Shown here: positions 36,401 to 45,066 of the stretch, piece by piece | Numbering within the stretch: position 1 is the first letter of the stretch | Layout: every line of letters begins with the position of its first letter | Assembly: GCF_014236855.1 (NCBI RefSeq) | Contig: NZ_CP051261.1 | Span: 4,960,001-5,024,000, forward strand | Source: Xanthomonas sp. SI | Lineage (GTDB): Bacteria > Pseudomonadota > Gammaproteobacteria > Xanthomonadales > Xanthomonadaceae | Length of the DNA: 64,000 bases | Direction of reading: 5' to 3' | Notes under the pieces: model-generated | Told to the model about the DNA's origin: nothing | Seen by the model: only the letters and a program-made list of their open reading frames with translations | Databases searched by the model: none | Made by a program: the position numbers and the translations under genes

Positions 36401-37091
36401 CGTGGGCCAGCTTCTGCGAGCGCCGCGCCTCGCGCTGCAGCGCGATCAACGAATCGGGATGGCGGCGGAACTCGTCGCTGAGCACCTTCACCGCCAGCCA
36501 TGGGTCGCGGTCGCGCGCCTCGACCTTGCGTTCGTCGCGCGCCAGGTAGACCACGCCCATGCCGCCGCGGCCGAGTTCGCGCTCCAGGTAGAAGCGGCTC
36601 TTCAGCAGCGTGCCGACCGTGGCGTAATCGCCGCCGGCGGCATCGGCCAGGCGTTGCCAGCTGGCCAGGCTGGCGGTGCCCGCGGTGCCGGTCGCGCCGC
36701 CGGTGCCGGTCGCCCCGGTGCGGTCGGCGCCGGCCTGCGGCAGCGGCATTGCCGGCTGCACGCGGGTGGCTTCGTCGTCGACCGCCGCCGGCGGCGGCGG
36801 CGGCGCACGGCGCGGCATCACCACGGTGGCGTCGTCGTCGATCGGTGCGGCCACGGGCGCGGTGCCGCCGTCCGCGCGCAAGGCGTCGAGGCGGGTCACC
36901 AGCGTGGTCACGGTGACGTCGTCGAGCAGATGCTGCTGGCGCAGCTGCCACAGCGTTTCCACCCCGGCCCGGTAGTCGGCCTCGGGCACGGCGCTGCGTT
37001 TGGCCAATGCGTCGAGCACGGCCTTCAGGTCTAGCTCGCCGGTGCGCATCGCGGCGACCAGCTCGACGACGGTAGCGGTATCTTCATGCAC
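33450..37091 (-). CDS. ppkA: PpkA-type Ser/Thr kinase fused to a formylglycine-enzyme-like (TagR-like) domain
   Basis: A 1213-residue protein from GTG at 37091, eight bases after AGGAG. A linker region with two DDDATVV/DDEATRV blocks (phospho-Thr-like sites) precedes a kinase domain (about 165-430): glycine loop GRGGMGVVY, K202, E221, catalytic loop HSDFKPGN (296-303) and DFG (316-318). The HRD Arg is replaced by Ser. One membrane segment is near 450-465, then a long helical periplasmic region, then an FGE/SUMF1 domain (about 1000-1213) with YRLPTDAEWQHAA, NVTGNVWEW and ARGGSFASYW. In H1-type systems PpkA phosphorylates Fha to switch on secretion, PppA reverses it, and the separate FGE-like TagR assists PpkA; here the two are one chain. 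Confidence 0.9.
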   Translation of the reverse strand: MHEDTATVVELVAAMRTGELDLKAVLDALAKRSAVPEADYRAGVETLWQLRQQHLLDDVTVTTLVTRLDALRADGGTAPVAAPIDDDATVVMPRRAPPPPPAAVDDEATRVQPAMPLPQAGADRTGATGTGGATGTAGTASLASWQRLADAAGGDYATVGTLLKSRFYLERELGRGGMGVVYLARDERKVEARDRDPWLAVKVLSDEFRRHPDSLIALQREARRSQKLAHDNIVRVYDFDKDRTLVFMTMEYIDGCDLKTLIREQAYNGMPLARARPLIEGMARALARAHAAGVVHSDFKPGNVMVTRDGVAKVFDFGIARAGKHAADVAGEQTVFDAATLGALTPAYASLEMIRGQEPTPADDIYALGCVCFELLTGKHPFDKLSAEVALRDKRVPPPVPGLTKRQYQTLCAAVAFPAAHRLSKVEALLEGLREVPLRERALPLLGYGTAALVLVGAGGWGASRYLHQRHLEQVTARFGAADPQRYVDETQAMQALASLDDDDRRRLLVDRGDLIQDFLLRRLDALWNPASGRYDYRGALQAFALRDRLRLYSPALDARRESMEREKNERLNALDTALNAQIAAGAIFRDRADNALATLDQVRRIDPNSALLRHPELELRLDAAIQQAADTQQWAQARTRLQQARATLPDSLRLQLRGAQLELAQHHASQPAVAALHDPAQARKALAALLAEPSADLDWQDNVEAALAVLPAAERDAQDAALAAAIAAAVAPQSDPLQLPGAQALVDFGLTQAPQAPQLLAQRERLQTLQQQLQTMLARESAEAEVTSRIESMRRAAAANDLDKARQALARIGALQPQHPFLQKEAPQLLAGVYLGNAAGAFRQGRYRQAADVLGQGVAALGDRAELRAAQARYDVVAAVMDGSAQALPAAARQQLGQRLEALYRSDAQAMAQLEADLKARGQLPEGTLGARLQRQAGSDAPSSDALAPTPAAAVEPAAKDATRKPASGKPAAKPATAPAASARAPAAGAASDEEPLPPVPTGPDPCAAAAPGRGKACFDALGAQRGPMLVVVPGLAGGKPYALSRAEVAVADFNLFCQATGKCTAQPAGDAELARAPVRNISLTQARAYLRWLTIASGGWRYRLPTDAEWQHAAQAGSDWRQAEDSNCVPPTASAGDASRAPLPPRGREPNPWGLINVTGNVWEWVSSGAGVQARGGSFASYWADCTVQARRADNGSAQPDVGLRVLRELP

Positions 37092-37096
37092 GTCCT

Positions 37097-37825
37097 TCAC
37101 TCCTGCAGGCGGACGACGACGGCGGTGACGTTGTCGCGCGCCGCCCGGCCCATCGCCAATTCGAACAACCGCGTCAGCAGCGCCTGCGGCTCGCCATGCA
37201 GGCGGCACTCGGCATCCAGCTCCGGGTCGGGGATTTCCTTGTTGATGCCGTCGCTGCACAGCAGGAACTGCGCGCCGGACGCGCTCGGCGCCAGCACCCA
37301 GTCCACGAACAGCGGTTCCTGCGCACCCACCGCGCGGGTCAGCACGCCGGCGTTGGCGGCCGGCTCAGCGCTGGCGCCGGCGTGCGCGAACTGGGTGGCG
37401 TCGTCCTTGACCCCATGCACGTGGTCGCGGGTGAGCTGGCGCAGCGCCCCCCCGAGGCGGCCGTAGCCGCGGCTGTCGCCGACCCAGCCGTACAGCATGA
37501 AATCCGGGTCGTGCACCAGCAGCACCACGGTGGAAGCGATCATGTCGACCTGGCGCTGCGCTGCGCAGTGCAGCAGTTCGGTGTTGATCTGCGCCAGCGC
37601 GTCCTCGATCGCCTCGATGAAATCGCACACGTCGGCCGCGCGCGGCAGCGTCGCCAGGCGCTCGACGATCAAGCCGCTGGCGTAGTCGCCGGCGGCATGC
37701 CCGCCGAGCCCGTCGGCGACCACCCACAGCCCGGCGTCGTCGCGCAGCAGCAGCGCATCCTCGTTGTGGCGGCGCACCTTGCCGACTTCGGTATGCCCGG
37801 CCGAGCGATAGTGGTGTGCGGTCAT
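37097..37825 (-). CDS. pppA: PP2C-type Ser/Thr phosphatase of the T6SS phosphorylation switch
   Basis: A 242-residue PP2C phosphatase with RRHNEDALLL, the metal-binding VVADGLGGHAAGDYAS, GDSRGYG, CSDGI and RDNVTAVVV motifs, all in order. It opposes PpkA by dephosphorylating the FHA protein. The ATG at 37825 overlaps the tagF stop (TGATG). The ppkA GTG start is 5 bp after its stop. An upstream extension to 37936 lies inside tagF and was rejected. Confidence 0.93.
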   Translation of the reverse strand: MTAHHYRSAGHTEVGKVRRHNEDALLLRDDAGLWVVADGLGGHAAGDYASGLIVERLATLPRAADVCDFIEAIEDALAQINTELLHCAAQRQVDMIASTVVLLVHDPDFMLYGWVGDSRGYGRLGGALRQLTRDHVHGVKDDATQFAHAGASAEPAANAGVLTRAVGAQEPLFVDWVLAPSASGAQFLLCSDGINKEIPDPELDAECRLHGEPQALLTRLFELAMGRAARDNVTAVVVRLQE

Positions 37826-38400
37826 CAGCGCGTGGCCTCCGGCAGCGCGAGCGCGGCCGATGTCAGCCAGCCAAGATAGTCGTGCGCGGACAACAGGCCG
37901 ACGCTGTGCTGCACCACGCCGTCGCCGCTCCACCACAACGCCTGCCCGGCCAGCGCGCGCGGCGCATTGGGAATGGCGGTGGCGTCCGGATCCGGCGCCA
38001 GCGCCTGCAGCTGCGCGTCGAACGCCTCCACGCCCAGCGCGCGATCGGCCAGCGCCTGGCCGAGCAGCGTGGCCGCACGCGCATACCAGCTACGCTCCGG
38101 CGCGGCGCCCTGCGTCAGCGGCAACGCGATCGCCAGCGGGAAACAGCGGCCGACGCGGTCCTCGCCCGGCCCCAGCACGCCGGCCCAGGCCATCCCGCCG
38201 CACAGGCCATTGCCGAGCACGAACGCATGCAGGCCGCTGCCGCGATAGGCCGGCGCCCACTGCGTGCCGAGCTGCTCGCGCGCGCCGGCGATCAGTTGCG
38301 AGAAATGCCGGTCCCACGGTTCGACGAATGCCGGCGGCAGCCGCCGCTGCACGAAGTCGCCGGCGCTCGGCAGCTTGCCGAAGAATCCGGGCAATGCCAT
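37825..38400 (-). CDS. tagF: T6SS post-translational repressor TagF
   Basis: A 191-residue ImpM/TagF protein: GFFGKLPSAGDFVQRRLP at the start, FVEPWDRHFSQLI, and a VGRCFPLAIALPL block near residue 85. TagF represses T6SS assembly independently of phosphorylation and is encoded with pppA and ppkA in H1-type loci. I chose the ATG at 38400 (MALPGFF), eight bases after GAGGA; an ATG at 38409 is also possible. It follows tssM by about 11 bp. Confidence 0.9.
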   Translation of the reverse strand: MALPGFFGKLPSAGDFVQRRLPPAFVEPWDRHFSQLIAGAREQLGTQWAPAYRGSGLHAFVLGNGLCGGMAWAGVLGPGEDRVGRCFPLAIALPLTQGAAPERSWYARAATLLGQALADRALGVEAFDAQLQALAPDPDATAIPNAPRALAGQALWWSGDGVVQHSVGLLSAHDYLGWLTSAALALPEATR

Positions 38401-38411
38401 CGGCTGCATCC

Positions 38412-41400
38412 TCAACCCCCACACGCGAAACGACGCACGTCGGCGTCGAGGAAGGGATGGCGCAGGTTGCCGGCGCGCAGCGGCAGTTGCACCGCATGGC
38501 CCCCGACATCGAAATGGGCGACGAAGCGCAGGTCCGACGGGTTCTGCAGGTCACCGGCCTGCAGCGCGCGGAACAGCGCCCAGTCGCCCTGGTAGTCGAG
38601 CCGGCCCAGCGCGGCGCCGTCGGCGCCGAAGGCGGCGATGCTGACGTGGCCGGGCGTGGGCCCGGGCCATTTCATCGGCATGCTGTCCACGCCGCCGGCG
38701 GTGTAGTCGAAGCGCTGGCCTTCGATGTCCACGGTCAGCCGCGCCACGCCGGCATCCAGGATCGGCGCCAGCACGGTGAAGCCGACTTCCGGCTGCGCCG
38801 CGCCGCGGAAGTATTTTTGCTTGATGCGCTCGGCCAGCTGCAGTTGCGCCGGCAAGCCCGGCGCGCCGGCCAGCGCATCCGGGCCGCTCTTCCAGCGCCA
38901 GTCGCGGCCGCTGGTGTCGAGCAGTTTCTGCAGCGCGTCGCGGTACAGCGCATCGAAGCGCCCGCCGACGCCGAACAGTTCGCCGAAATTCTGCAGCGGG
39001 ATCTCCTGCGCGCTGGCCGGATCGAACGGATAGCGGCCCTTGACGAATTCGGCGCAGACCACGCCCACCGCCTGCTGCACCTGCGCATCCAATGCGGTCT
39101 GCGCGCCGCGGGTCATCAGCGCGGCGCTGCTGCCGGTCAACGCCTGCAGCCAGGCCGACAGCGGCGGCGGCAGTTGCGCCGCTTCCTGTCGCGCCAGCAG
39201 CAATTGCGCGTTGGGCTGCGGCGAGGCGGTGGCCGGATCGGTCATGGTCAGCAAGGTCTTGCTGAGCTGGTCGAGCACGCCGAGCAGGTGGTCCAGCGGC
39301 GTGGCGCCGGGCGCACCGCTGGCGAGCGCGTTGAGCGCGGCGAAATGGCTGGCGATGGCCTCGCCAGGCGGAGCGGCACCGGCATCGCCGGCGTCGCCGC
39401 TGGCCGCCAGCGCCGCGGCCATGGCCGCGTTGCCGCCGGGCAGCTTGGCCGCCATTTTCGCGCCGGCCTTGCCCGCCGCCTTGCTCGCCGCGTCCTGCCC
39501 GGGCTTGGGCGGCGGCGCGCGCAGCAGCTGCTGGGTGTTGTCGCGGACCACGCCGAGCAGCAGCCGCAACGGCGAACTCGGCCCGGCCAGCTTGGCCGCG
39601 ATCGCGCTGGCCTGCTGCAGGTCGGCGGCCGGCTGCAGCTGCAGGTCGGCCAGCAGGCCGTCCCAGTAGCGGATGTAGTCCTGTTCGTAGAGCACGCGCA
39701 CCTGCTGCGCCAGCCGCGCCTTGCCCAGCGCGTCGATGCGGCGCGGGCCGAACACCCAGTCGTCGCGCACGAACTGTTCGACCGCCTCGCCGATGCCCTG
39801 CCCGGCCAGCGCGGCGAACACCGGTTGCGTGTACAGCGCCGGCAGCGGTTCGGACAACGCGGTGCCGCTGTTGCGCTGGAACACGTTGCCGAGCAGGCCC
39901 AGCGCCTTGTCCAGCTGCAGCGGCTCGGCGCCGGCCTGCGGTTGCGACAGCTTGAGGTTGCCGTACACCAGCGTGGCCAGGTCGGCCGAACGCAGCGTGT
40001 TGCGCGCCTGCTCCAGCAGCGCCGGATCCAGCGACAGCGCGCGCAGCCGCCCGGGTTCGTCGAGCAGCGCCTGGAAATGCCCGGCCAGGGCCTGCTGCAG
40101 CACCGTGTCGGCGGGGAACAGCTTGCGCCATTCGATCGCGCTCAGCGCAGTCAGCTGCGGCGCGTCCAGATGCTGCGGCTGGCCCAGCATCAGGTAGCCC
40201 TTGAGGTAGTAGTACAGCGCCTGCGGCGCGCCCGCGTTCTCGGCCATGCCCTGGCGCAGGCGCAGCGCCACGCCCGGCACCAGGGTGCCGTTGAGCTGGC
40301 GCAGGTAGGCGTCGTGCAGTTCCTCGCCGACCGCATCGCCCTGGTACAGGCCCATCCGCATCGACCACGGCGCGCCGTCGCGGTACTGCTGCGCGACCTG
40401 CGCCAGCGCGCGGGTACCTTCCAGTTGCTGCAGCGCCAGCGCGAAGTACTGCGGCGTGGTGGCCGCGCTGTCCGGGTCCGGACTGTGCGGGCGCGCATCC
40501 AGCGCCGCGCGCACCTGCTGCAGGTAGGCGCGGTTGCCCAGGTAGCTGCCGCTGAGTCCGCCCAGCAGCAGCACGCCGAGCAGCGCGATGCCGGCGTAGC
40601 CGGCCACCTGCAGCCAGGCGCGGCGCCGCTCCAGCGCCGGCGCGCGCCCGGCCAGGCCGGATTCGCGCAGCAGCACCTGGCTGAGCAGGCGTTCGACGAA
40701 GAAGGTGCGGCGCTGCGCGCCCGGCGCCTGCACGCTGGCTTCGGCCAGGCCGAAGGTGCGCGCCACCGCGCCCATCATGCGGTCGATCGGCGTGCCTTCC
40801 TGGGTGCCCGAGGTCAGGTACACGCCACGCAGCAGCGGCGGCGTGCCGTAGGCGGTGCCGGCGAACACGCCTTCGACGAATTGCCGCGCCGCTTCGCCGA
40901 GCGCGGCGAACTGCTGCGGGAACGACAGGATCGCCGCGCGCCGGGAACGGTCGCGTTCCACGTGCATGCGTTCGAACAGGCGCGCATTGAGCCGCTCCTG
41001 CAGCAGCGCGTACTCGTCGGCGAAGCCGCGCGCGGCCGTGCCGTCGAGGCTGCGCGGCAGCGGGAACGACACGCCCCACACCTGCGCGCGCTGCTCGGGA
41101 TTGAGATCGTCGAAAAACTCGCCGAAGCCGCCGATCAGGTCGCACTTGGTGAACACCAGGTACACCGGCACGCTCATCTTCAGCTGCTCGCTGAGTTCGT
41201 CCAGGCGGCGCCGGATCGCCTGCACGTGCAGGTCGCGCTCGGCGTCGTCGAGCAGCAGCAGGTCGGACATGCTCATCGTCACCAGCACGCCATTGAGCGG
41301 GCGGCGGCGGCGGTAACGGCGCAGCAGGCGCAGGAAATCGATCCACGCGCCGGCATCGACCTGGCGGTCGGAATCCTGCGTGGTGTAGCGGCCGGCGGTA

Positions 41401-41948
41401 TCCAGGAACACCGCTTCGTCGGTGAACCACCAGTCGCAGTTGCGGGTGCCGCCGATGCCGCGCAGCGCCTGCTGGCCGAAACGCGCGGCGAGCGGGAAGT
41501 GCAAGCCGGAATGCTGCAGCAAGGTGCTCTTGCCCGAGCCGGGCGGGCCGATCACCACGTACCACGGCAGCGTGTACAGATCGCCGCCGCCGCGGCGCTT
41601 GCGCAGGATCTGCACCGCCTCGTGGAAGCGCGCCTGCAGTTGGTCGCGTTCGTCGGCGCCGCGCGCCTGGCGGTCGTCGCCGAGCGCGTCCAGCGCCGAC
41701 GGGGTGGCCATCTCGGTGGCCAACTGGCGGCTCTGCCGGCGCGCGCGCAGCTGCTGCCACTGCAGCCAGCCGGCCCACACGCCGACCAGCAGCAGGATCA
41801 GCAGCAGCCGTGGCACCGCGCCGGCCAGCGGCTGGTGTCCGGCGATGCCGATGTACGGGCCGATCAGCCAGATCAGCAGCGCCGCCAGCAGCAGCCCGAC
41901 CATGGTCACGACCCAACCGGATCGCAGCATTCCCAGCAGCTTGCCCAC
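38412..41948 (-). CDS. tssM: T6SS inner-membrane complex protein TssM (IcmF)
   Basis: A 1178-residue IcmF protein. Two N-terminal membrane helices (about 12-30 and 45-62) are followed by a cytoplasmic GTPase-like domain with Walker A GPPGSGKST (134-142), then a third membrane helix near 430 and a large periplasmic region ending in a beta-sandwich domain. I prefer GTG at 41948 because GGGGGAG lies eight bases before it; a GTG overlapping the tssL stop two codons earlier is an alternative. TssM spans the envelope, holding TssL inside and normally TssJ at the outer membrane. Confidence 0.93.
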   Translation of the reverse strand: MGKLLGMLRSGWVVTMVGLLLAALLIWLIGPYIGIAGHQPLAGAVPRLLLILLLVGVWAGWLQWQQLRARRQSRQLATEMATPSALDALGDDRQARGADERDQLQARFHEAVQILRKRRGGGDLYTLPWYVVIGPPGSGKSTLLQHSGLHFPLAARFGQQALRGIGGTRNCDWWFTDEAVFLDTAGRYTTQDSDRQVDAGAWIDFLRLLRRYRRRRPLNGVLVTMSMSDLLLLDDAERDLHVQAIRRRLDELSEQLKMSVPVYLVFTKCDLIGGFGEFFDDLNPEQRAQVWGVSFPLPRSLDGTAARGFADEYALLQERLNARLFERMHVERDRSRRAAILSFPQQFAALGEAARQFVEGVFAGTAYGTPPLLRGVYLTSGTQEGTPIDRMMGAVARTFGLAEASVQAPGAQRRTFFVERLLSQVLLRESGLAGRAPALERRRAWLQVAGYAGIALLGVLLLGGLSGSYLGNRAYLQQVRAALDARPHSPDPDSAATTPQYFALALQQLEGTRALAQVAQQYRDGAPWSMRMGLYQGDAVGEELHDAYLRQLNGTLVPGVALRLRQGMAENAGAPQALYYYLKGYLMLGQPQHLDAPQLTALSAIEWRKLFPADTVLQQALAGHFQALLDEPGRLRALSLDPALLEQARNTLRSADLATLVYGNLKLSQPQAGAEPLQLDKALGLLGNVFQRNSGTALSEPLPALYTQPVFAALAGQGIGEAVEQFVRDDWVFGPRRIDALGKARLAQQVRVLYEQDYIRYWDGLLADLQLQPAADLQQASAIAAKLAGPSSPLRLLLGVVRDNTQQLLRAPPPKPGQDAASKAAGKAGAKMAAKLPGGNAAMAAALAASGDAGDAGAAPPGEAIASHFAALNALASGAPGATPLDHLLGVLDQLSKTLLTMTDPATASPQPNAQLLLARQEAAQLPPPLSAWLQALTGSSAALMTRGAQTALDAQVQQAVGVVCAEFVKGRYPFDPASAQEIPLQNFGELFGVGGRFDALYRDALQKLLDTSGRDWRWKSGPDALAGAPGLPAQLQLAERIKQKYFRGAAQPEVGFTVLAPILDAGVARLTVDIEGQRFDYTAGGVDSMPMKWPGPTPGHVSIAAFGADGAALGRLDYQGDWALFRALQAGDLQNPSDLRFVAHFDVGGHAVQLPLRAGNLRHPFLDADVRRFACGG

Positions 41949-41953
41949 GGCGC

Positions 41954-43252
41954 TCACTCCCCCGGTTGGAACAGGATTTCGACGCGGCGGTTGCGCGTCC
42001 GGTTGGCCGCCAGGTCCGGCGGCACGGCCACCGGCTGCGAATCGCCGGCGCCGGCCGATTCGATCCGCCCCGGCACCGACAGGCGTTGCCCCAGCAGCTG
42101 CGCCACCGCTTCTGCGCGCGCGGCCGACAGCGCGTAGTTGTCCTTGAAGCGCAGCGAACGCAGCGGCTGGTCGTCGGTATGCCCGACCACGATCACCCGC
42201 CCCGGCAGCTGCTCCAGTGCCGCGGCGATCTTGCCCAGCAGCGGCAGCTGGTCCGGATCGACCTCGACCCCGCCGGAGGCGAACATCGCGTTGGCGTTGA
42301 GCCGCACCCGCGCCTGGCCGTTGGCCTGTTCCTCGACGACGAGCAGGCCGGCGCGCTCCTGCGGCGCCAGCAACTGCTTGAGCGTGACCCGCGGCGGCGG
42401 CGGCCGCAGCGCGTCCGGCGGCGTGCCGCGCTGCAGGCCGATCTGCGCGGCGGCGGCGCTGATCGGCGCCGACAGCGCATTGAGCCGCGCGTTGAACCAC
42501 GCGAACGCCAGCAGCACGATGCAGGCCATGCCCAATGCGGCCACCCACAGCGGCAGGTAGCGCGCCAGGCGCCGGCGGCGGTCGTCCACGCCCTGCCAAT
42601 GCGGCGCCAGCGTCTCCGCCGCGGCGCCGCGCTGGGCGCGGATGCGCCGGTACAGGTCGTCCTGGATCTCGGCCAACTTGGCGCGGCCGCCGGCCTCGAT
42701 CTGGTAGCGACCGCAGAAGCCCAGCGCCAGGCACAGGTACATCAGCTCGATCAGGTCGACGTGGCGCGGCACGTCCGCGCACAGGCGTTCGAGGATCTGG
42801 AAGAACTTGGCGCCGCCGTAGGACTCGCCATGGAACACCACCAGCAAGGTCTTCTGCGACCAGCCGCTGTGCTCGCCCCACGGCGCATTGAGCACCGCCT
42901 CGTCGAGCATCGCGCACAGCACGTAGCGGGCGGCGGTGACCGCTTCGGGGGCCGCGCCACCGTCGCGCGCACGCTGCTCGAAGCGCCGCACCTGCGCGGT
43001 CACCTGCTCGCGCAGCCGCGCCACGTCCGGCAGCGCCACGCTGTGCCGCAGCTGCACCGCCAGCAGCAACAGCGGGCTGGCCGCCTGCACCAGCGGATTG
43101 ACGCTGCGGCCGAGGAATTCGCTGATGTCGGCATCGCCGGGCGCAGGCGCGGACGCCATGGCCGGCGCGGCGGCGGCGGGCGTTGCGGCGCCGCGCTGCG
43201 GGCGCATGATGGTGGCATCGCTCAACGGATCGACGGGCGGTCGTGAATTCAT
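41954..43252 (-). CDS. tssL: T6SS inner-membrane protein TssL with C-terminal OmpA-like domain
   Basis: A 432-residue protein. The N-terminal cytoplasmic DotU domain (about 40-225) has MLDEAVLNAPWG and LIELMYLCLALGFCGRYQ, both family signatures. A single membrane helix is at 234-254. The C-terminal OmpA/MotB-like domain (about 310-432) has VIVVGHTDDQPL and NRTRNRRVEILF, the peptidoglycan-binding residues of that fold. The extended form anchors the complex to the cell wall. It lies between tssK (4-bp gap) and tssM. Confidence 0.94.
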   Translation of the reverse strand: MNSRPPVDPLSDATIMRPQRGAATPAAAAPAMASAPAPGDADISEFLGRSVNPLVQAASPLLLLAVQLRHSVALPDVARLREQVTAQVRRFEQRARDGGAAPEAVTAARYVLCAMLDEAVLNAPWGEHSGWSQKTLLVVFHGESYGGAKFFQILERLCADVPRHVDLIELMYLCLALGFCGRYQIEAGGRAKLAEIQDDLYRRIRAQRGAAAETLAPHWQGVDDRRRRLARYLPLWVAALGMACIVLLAFAWFNARLNALSAPISAAAAQIGLQRGTPPDALRPPPPRVTLKQLLAPQERAGLLVVEEQANGQARVRLNANAMFASGGVEVDPDQLPLLGKIAAALEQLPGRVIVVGHTDDQPLRSLRFKDNYALSAARAEAVAQLLGQRLSVPGRIESAGAGDSQPVAVPPDLAANRTRNRRVEILFQPGE

Positions 43253-43256
43253 GCGC

Positions 43257-44591
43257 TCAGCTCCGGATCGCCCACAGCTGCAGGTCCAGCCCGGCGAACT
43301 CGCTGCCGAAATGGAACGCGATGCCGCCGGAGCCCTTCAACGTGCGCCACAGCGGCGACTGCTTGTCGAATTCGAAATACAGGTAGCCGGCGTGGTACGG
43401 GATCTGCCGCGGCGCCACCGGCATCGGCATCGCCGCGATGCCGGGCAGCTGCAGATTGACCAGGTCGCGGATCTTCTCCACCGGGCCGATCTTGGCCTGC
43501 AGCGGCAATTGCCGGCGCAGCTCTTCGGCGGGCACGTCGGCCTTGGCCGCAAGCACGAAGGCGGCGCTGTCGAACAAGGCCGCGTCCGGCACCATCGCCA
43601 CCCACACGCCGAACTTGCGCGCCTGCACCGGGATCGGCAGCGCGGTCTGTTCGAGCACCGCGCTGAGGCTGCTGCGCAGGCTGGCGATCACCGGCTCGAA
43701 ACTCGGCTGCAGCGCGTCGTGGCGATATGCCGGCCACGCCGGCGGGCGCTTGCCCGGGGTGGTGAAGGTGCTCAGTTCGCCGGCCAGCGCGACCAGCGCA
43801 GCATACAACTCCTGCGGATGCAGCAGCGGCGCCGACGCCCAGTGCGCGATCAGCGGCTGCCAACGGTTGACCACCTGCAGCAGCAGGAAATCGGCGATCT
43901 CCGCCGCACCGCCGCGGTCGCCGACCGACACCCGCGCGGCCAGCGCTTCGCCGCGCTGGTGCAGCAGGCCGAGCAACTCGACCAGGAACGTGGCCAGCCG
44001 CGGCGCGGCCTGGCAGGCCAGCGCGGTCGGCACGAACGCCTCGTCCAGCGTCACCTGGCGATCGGCGCGCGATTCGACGATGCGCGCCAGCGGCATCCGG
44101 GTCAGCCCGTCCAGCGGCTGCGACTGCGGCAACAGGCGCGTGCTCATCCCGCCCACTTCCATCAGCACCGCGCCCTGCATGCTGCCGGAGGCGTCGTCGA
44201 CCTCGGTCTCGCGTACCCGGTAGCGGAACAGCTGGTCCGGCGGCGCCTCGGCGCGGCCCACATCGGCCTGCGCGGCCGCGCGCAGCGGCAGGGTCAGGTA
44301 CACGGTCTGGTCGCGCCAGTTCGGCTCCACGTCCAGCGCCGGCGGCAGCGGATCGTCGCCCGGCATCGCGAACGGGGTGCCGTCGGGAAACACGCCGCGC
44401 GCGCGGCGGATGCCGAGCTTGCCGATCGCCAACAGATCGGTTTCCAGTTCCAGCTCGGAGAAGCCCCAGGCATGCGCATGCAGGCCACCGGCGCGCAGCT
44501 CCACGTAGCGCTCCAGGTAGCGCTCCTGCTGCTGCAGATGCTGGGGGCGCAGAAACAGCCCCTCGCTCCAGACGACCTTGTTGTTGTGCAT
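43257..44591 (-). CDS. tssK: T6SS baseplate protein TssK
   Basis: A 444-residue protein starting MHNNKVVWSEGLFLRPQHLQ, the invariant TssK N-terminus, and ending with YLYFEFDKQSPLW. TssK connects the baseplate to the membrane complex. I start at the ATG at 44591; upstream sequence in frame lacks family similarity and runs into the repeat-bearing spacer. It is the first gene of the tssK-L-M-tagF-pppA-ppkA string. Confidence 0.94.
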   Translation of the reverse strand: MHNNKVVWSEGLFLRPQHLQQQERYLERYVELRAGGLHAHAWGFSELELETDLLAIGKLGIRRARGVFPDGTPFAMPGDDPLPPALDVEPNWRDQTVYLTLPLRAAAQADVGRAEAPPDQLFRYRVRETEVDDASGSMQGAVLMEVGGMSTRLLPQSQPLDGLTRMPLARIVESRADRQVTLDEAFVPTALACQAAPRLATFLVELLGLLHQRGEALAARVSVGDRGGAAEIADFLLLQVVNRWQPLIAHWASAPLLHPQELYAALVALAGELSTFTTPGKRPPAWPAYRHDALQPSFEPVIASLRSSLSAVLEQTALPIPVQARKFGVWVAMVPDAALFDSAAFVLAAKADVPAEELRRQLPLQAKIGPVEKIRDLVNLQLPGIAAMPMPVAPRQIPYHAGYLYFEFDKQSPLWRTLKGSGGIAFHFGSEFAGLDLQLWAIRS

Positions 44592-44993
44592 GATCCGCCG
44601 TGTCCGCTGCTGTCGATGGCGATGCGGCCGCGGCGTTGCACGCAGCAGCCGACCCCAATGTGCGATCCCCTTGCCGACGGCCCGGACGCGGCGCGCGGCG
44701 CGCGCAGTCCAGGCTGGCGGGATGCAGTGTGGCCAGCGCGGATGCGCGCTACCCGACAATTCGTCTCAGGGCGCCGGGGATGCCGTGGCGCTGCACTGCG
44801 TCGAGACGATGGCCTGCGCAACGCGGCCGATCGCGGCACGTGCATTGCGGGTCAGCGTCTTCGATTTCCTGGTGTTGTGCGCCGACATGCGCGCGGTGCC
44901 GATGCCACCGCCGACTCCCACAGGCGACCTGTGTAACGGTGCCGGCGTCATGCGCCGCACGTGCGTTCCTGTCTCTGCGACCACGCAGCTTTT
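44592..44993. other. Gene-free spacer upstream of tssK, where H1-type loci carry tssJ
   Basis: Together with the following repeat this is a 465-bp gap between tagH and tssK. I looked on the minus strand for a lipoprotein signal with lipobox and for the short TssJ beta-sandwich and found neither; readings are Arg/Ser/Pro-rich. A promoter for tssK may be here. Confidence 0.5.
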
Positions 44994-45066
44994 TGTAGGA
45001 GCGGCTTCAGCCCCGACACGTGCTGCGGACAATCCCTGTCGCGGCTGAAGCCGCTCCTACAGGGGG
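44994..45066. repeat. Palindromic repeat (GTAGGAGCGGCTTCAGCC family) overlapping the tagH 3' end
   Basis: The left arm TGTAGGAGCGGCTTCAGCC and right arm GGCTGAAGCCGCTCCTACAG flank a loop of about 30 bases. The last 10 bp of tagH, including its TAG stop, fall inside the right end of the element. Confidence 0.85.

Noticed and set aside
44592..45056. Search for a small or degenerate tssJ
   Set aside because: No signal peptide with lipobox and no TssJ-like strands in any minus-strand frame.
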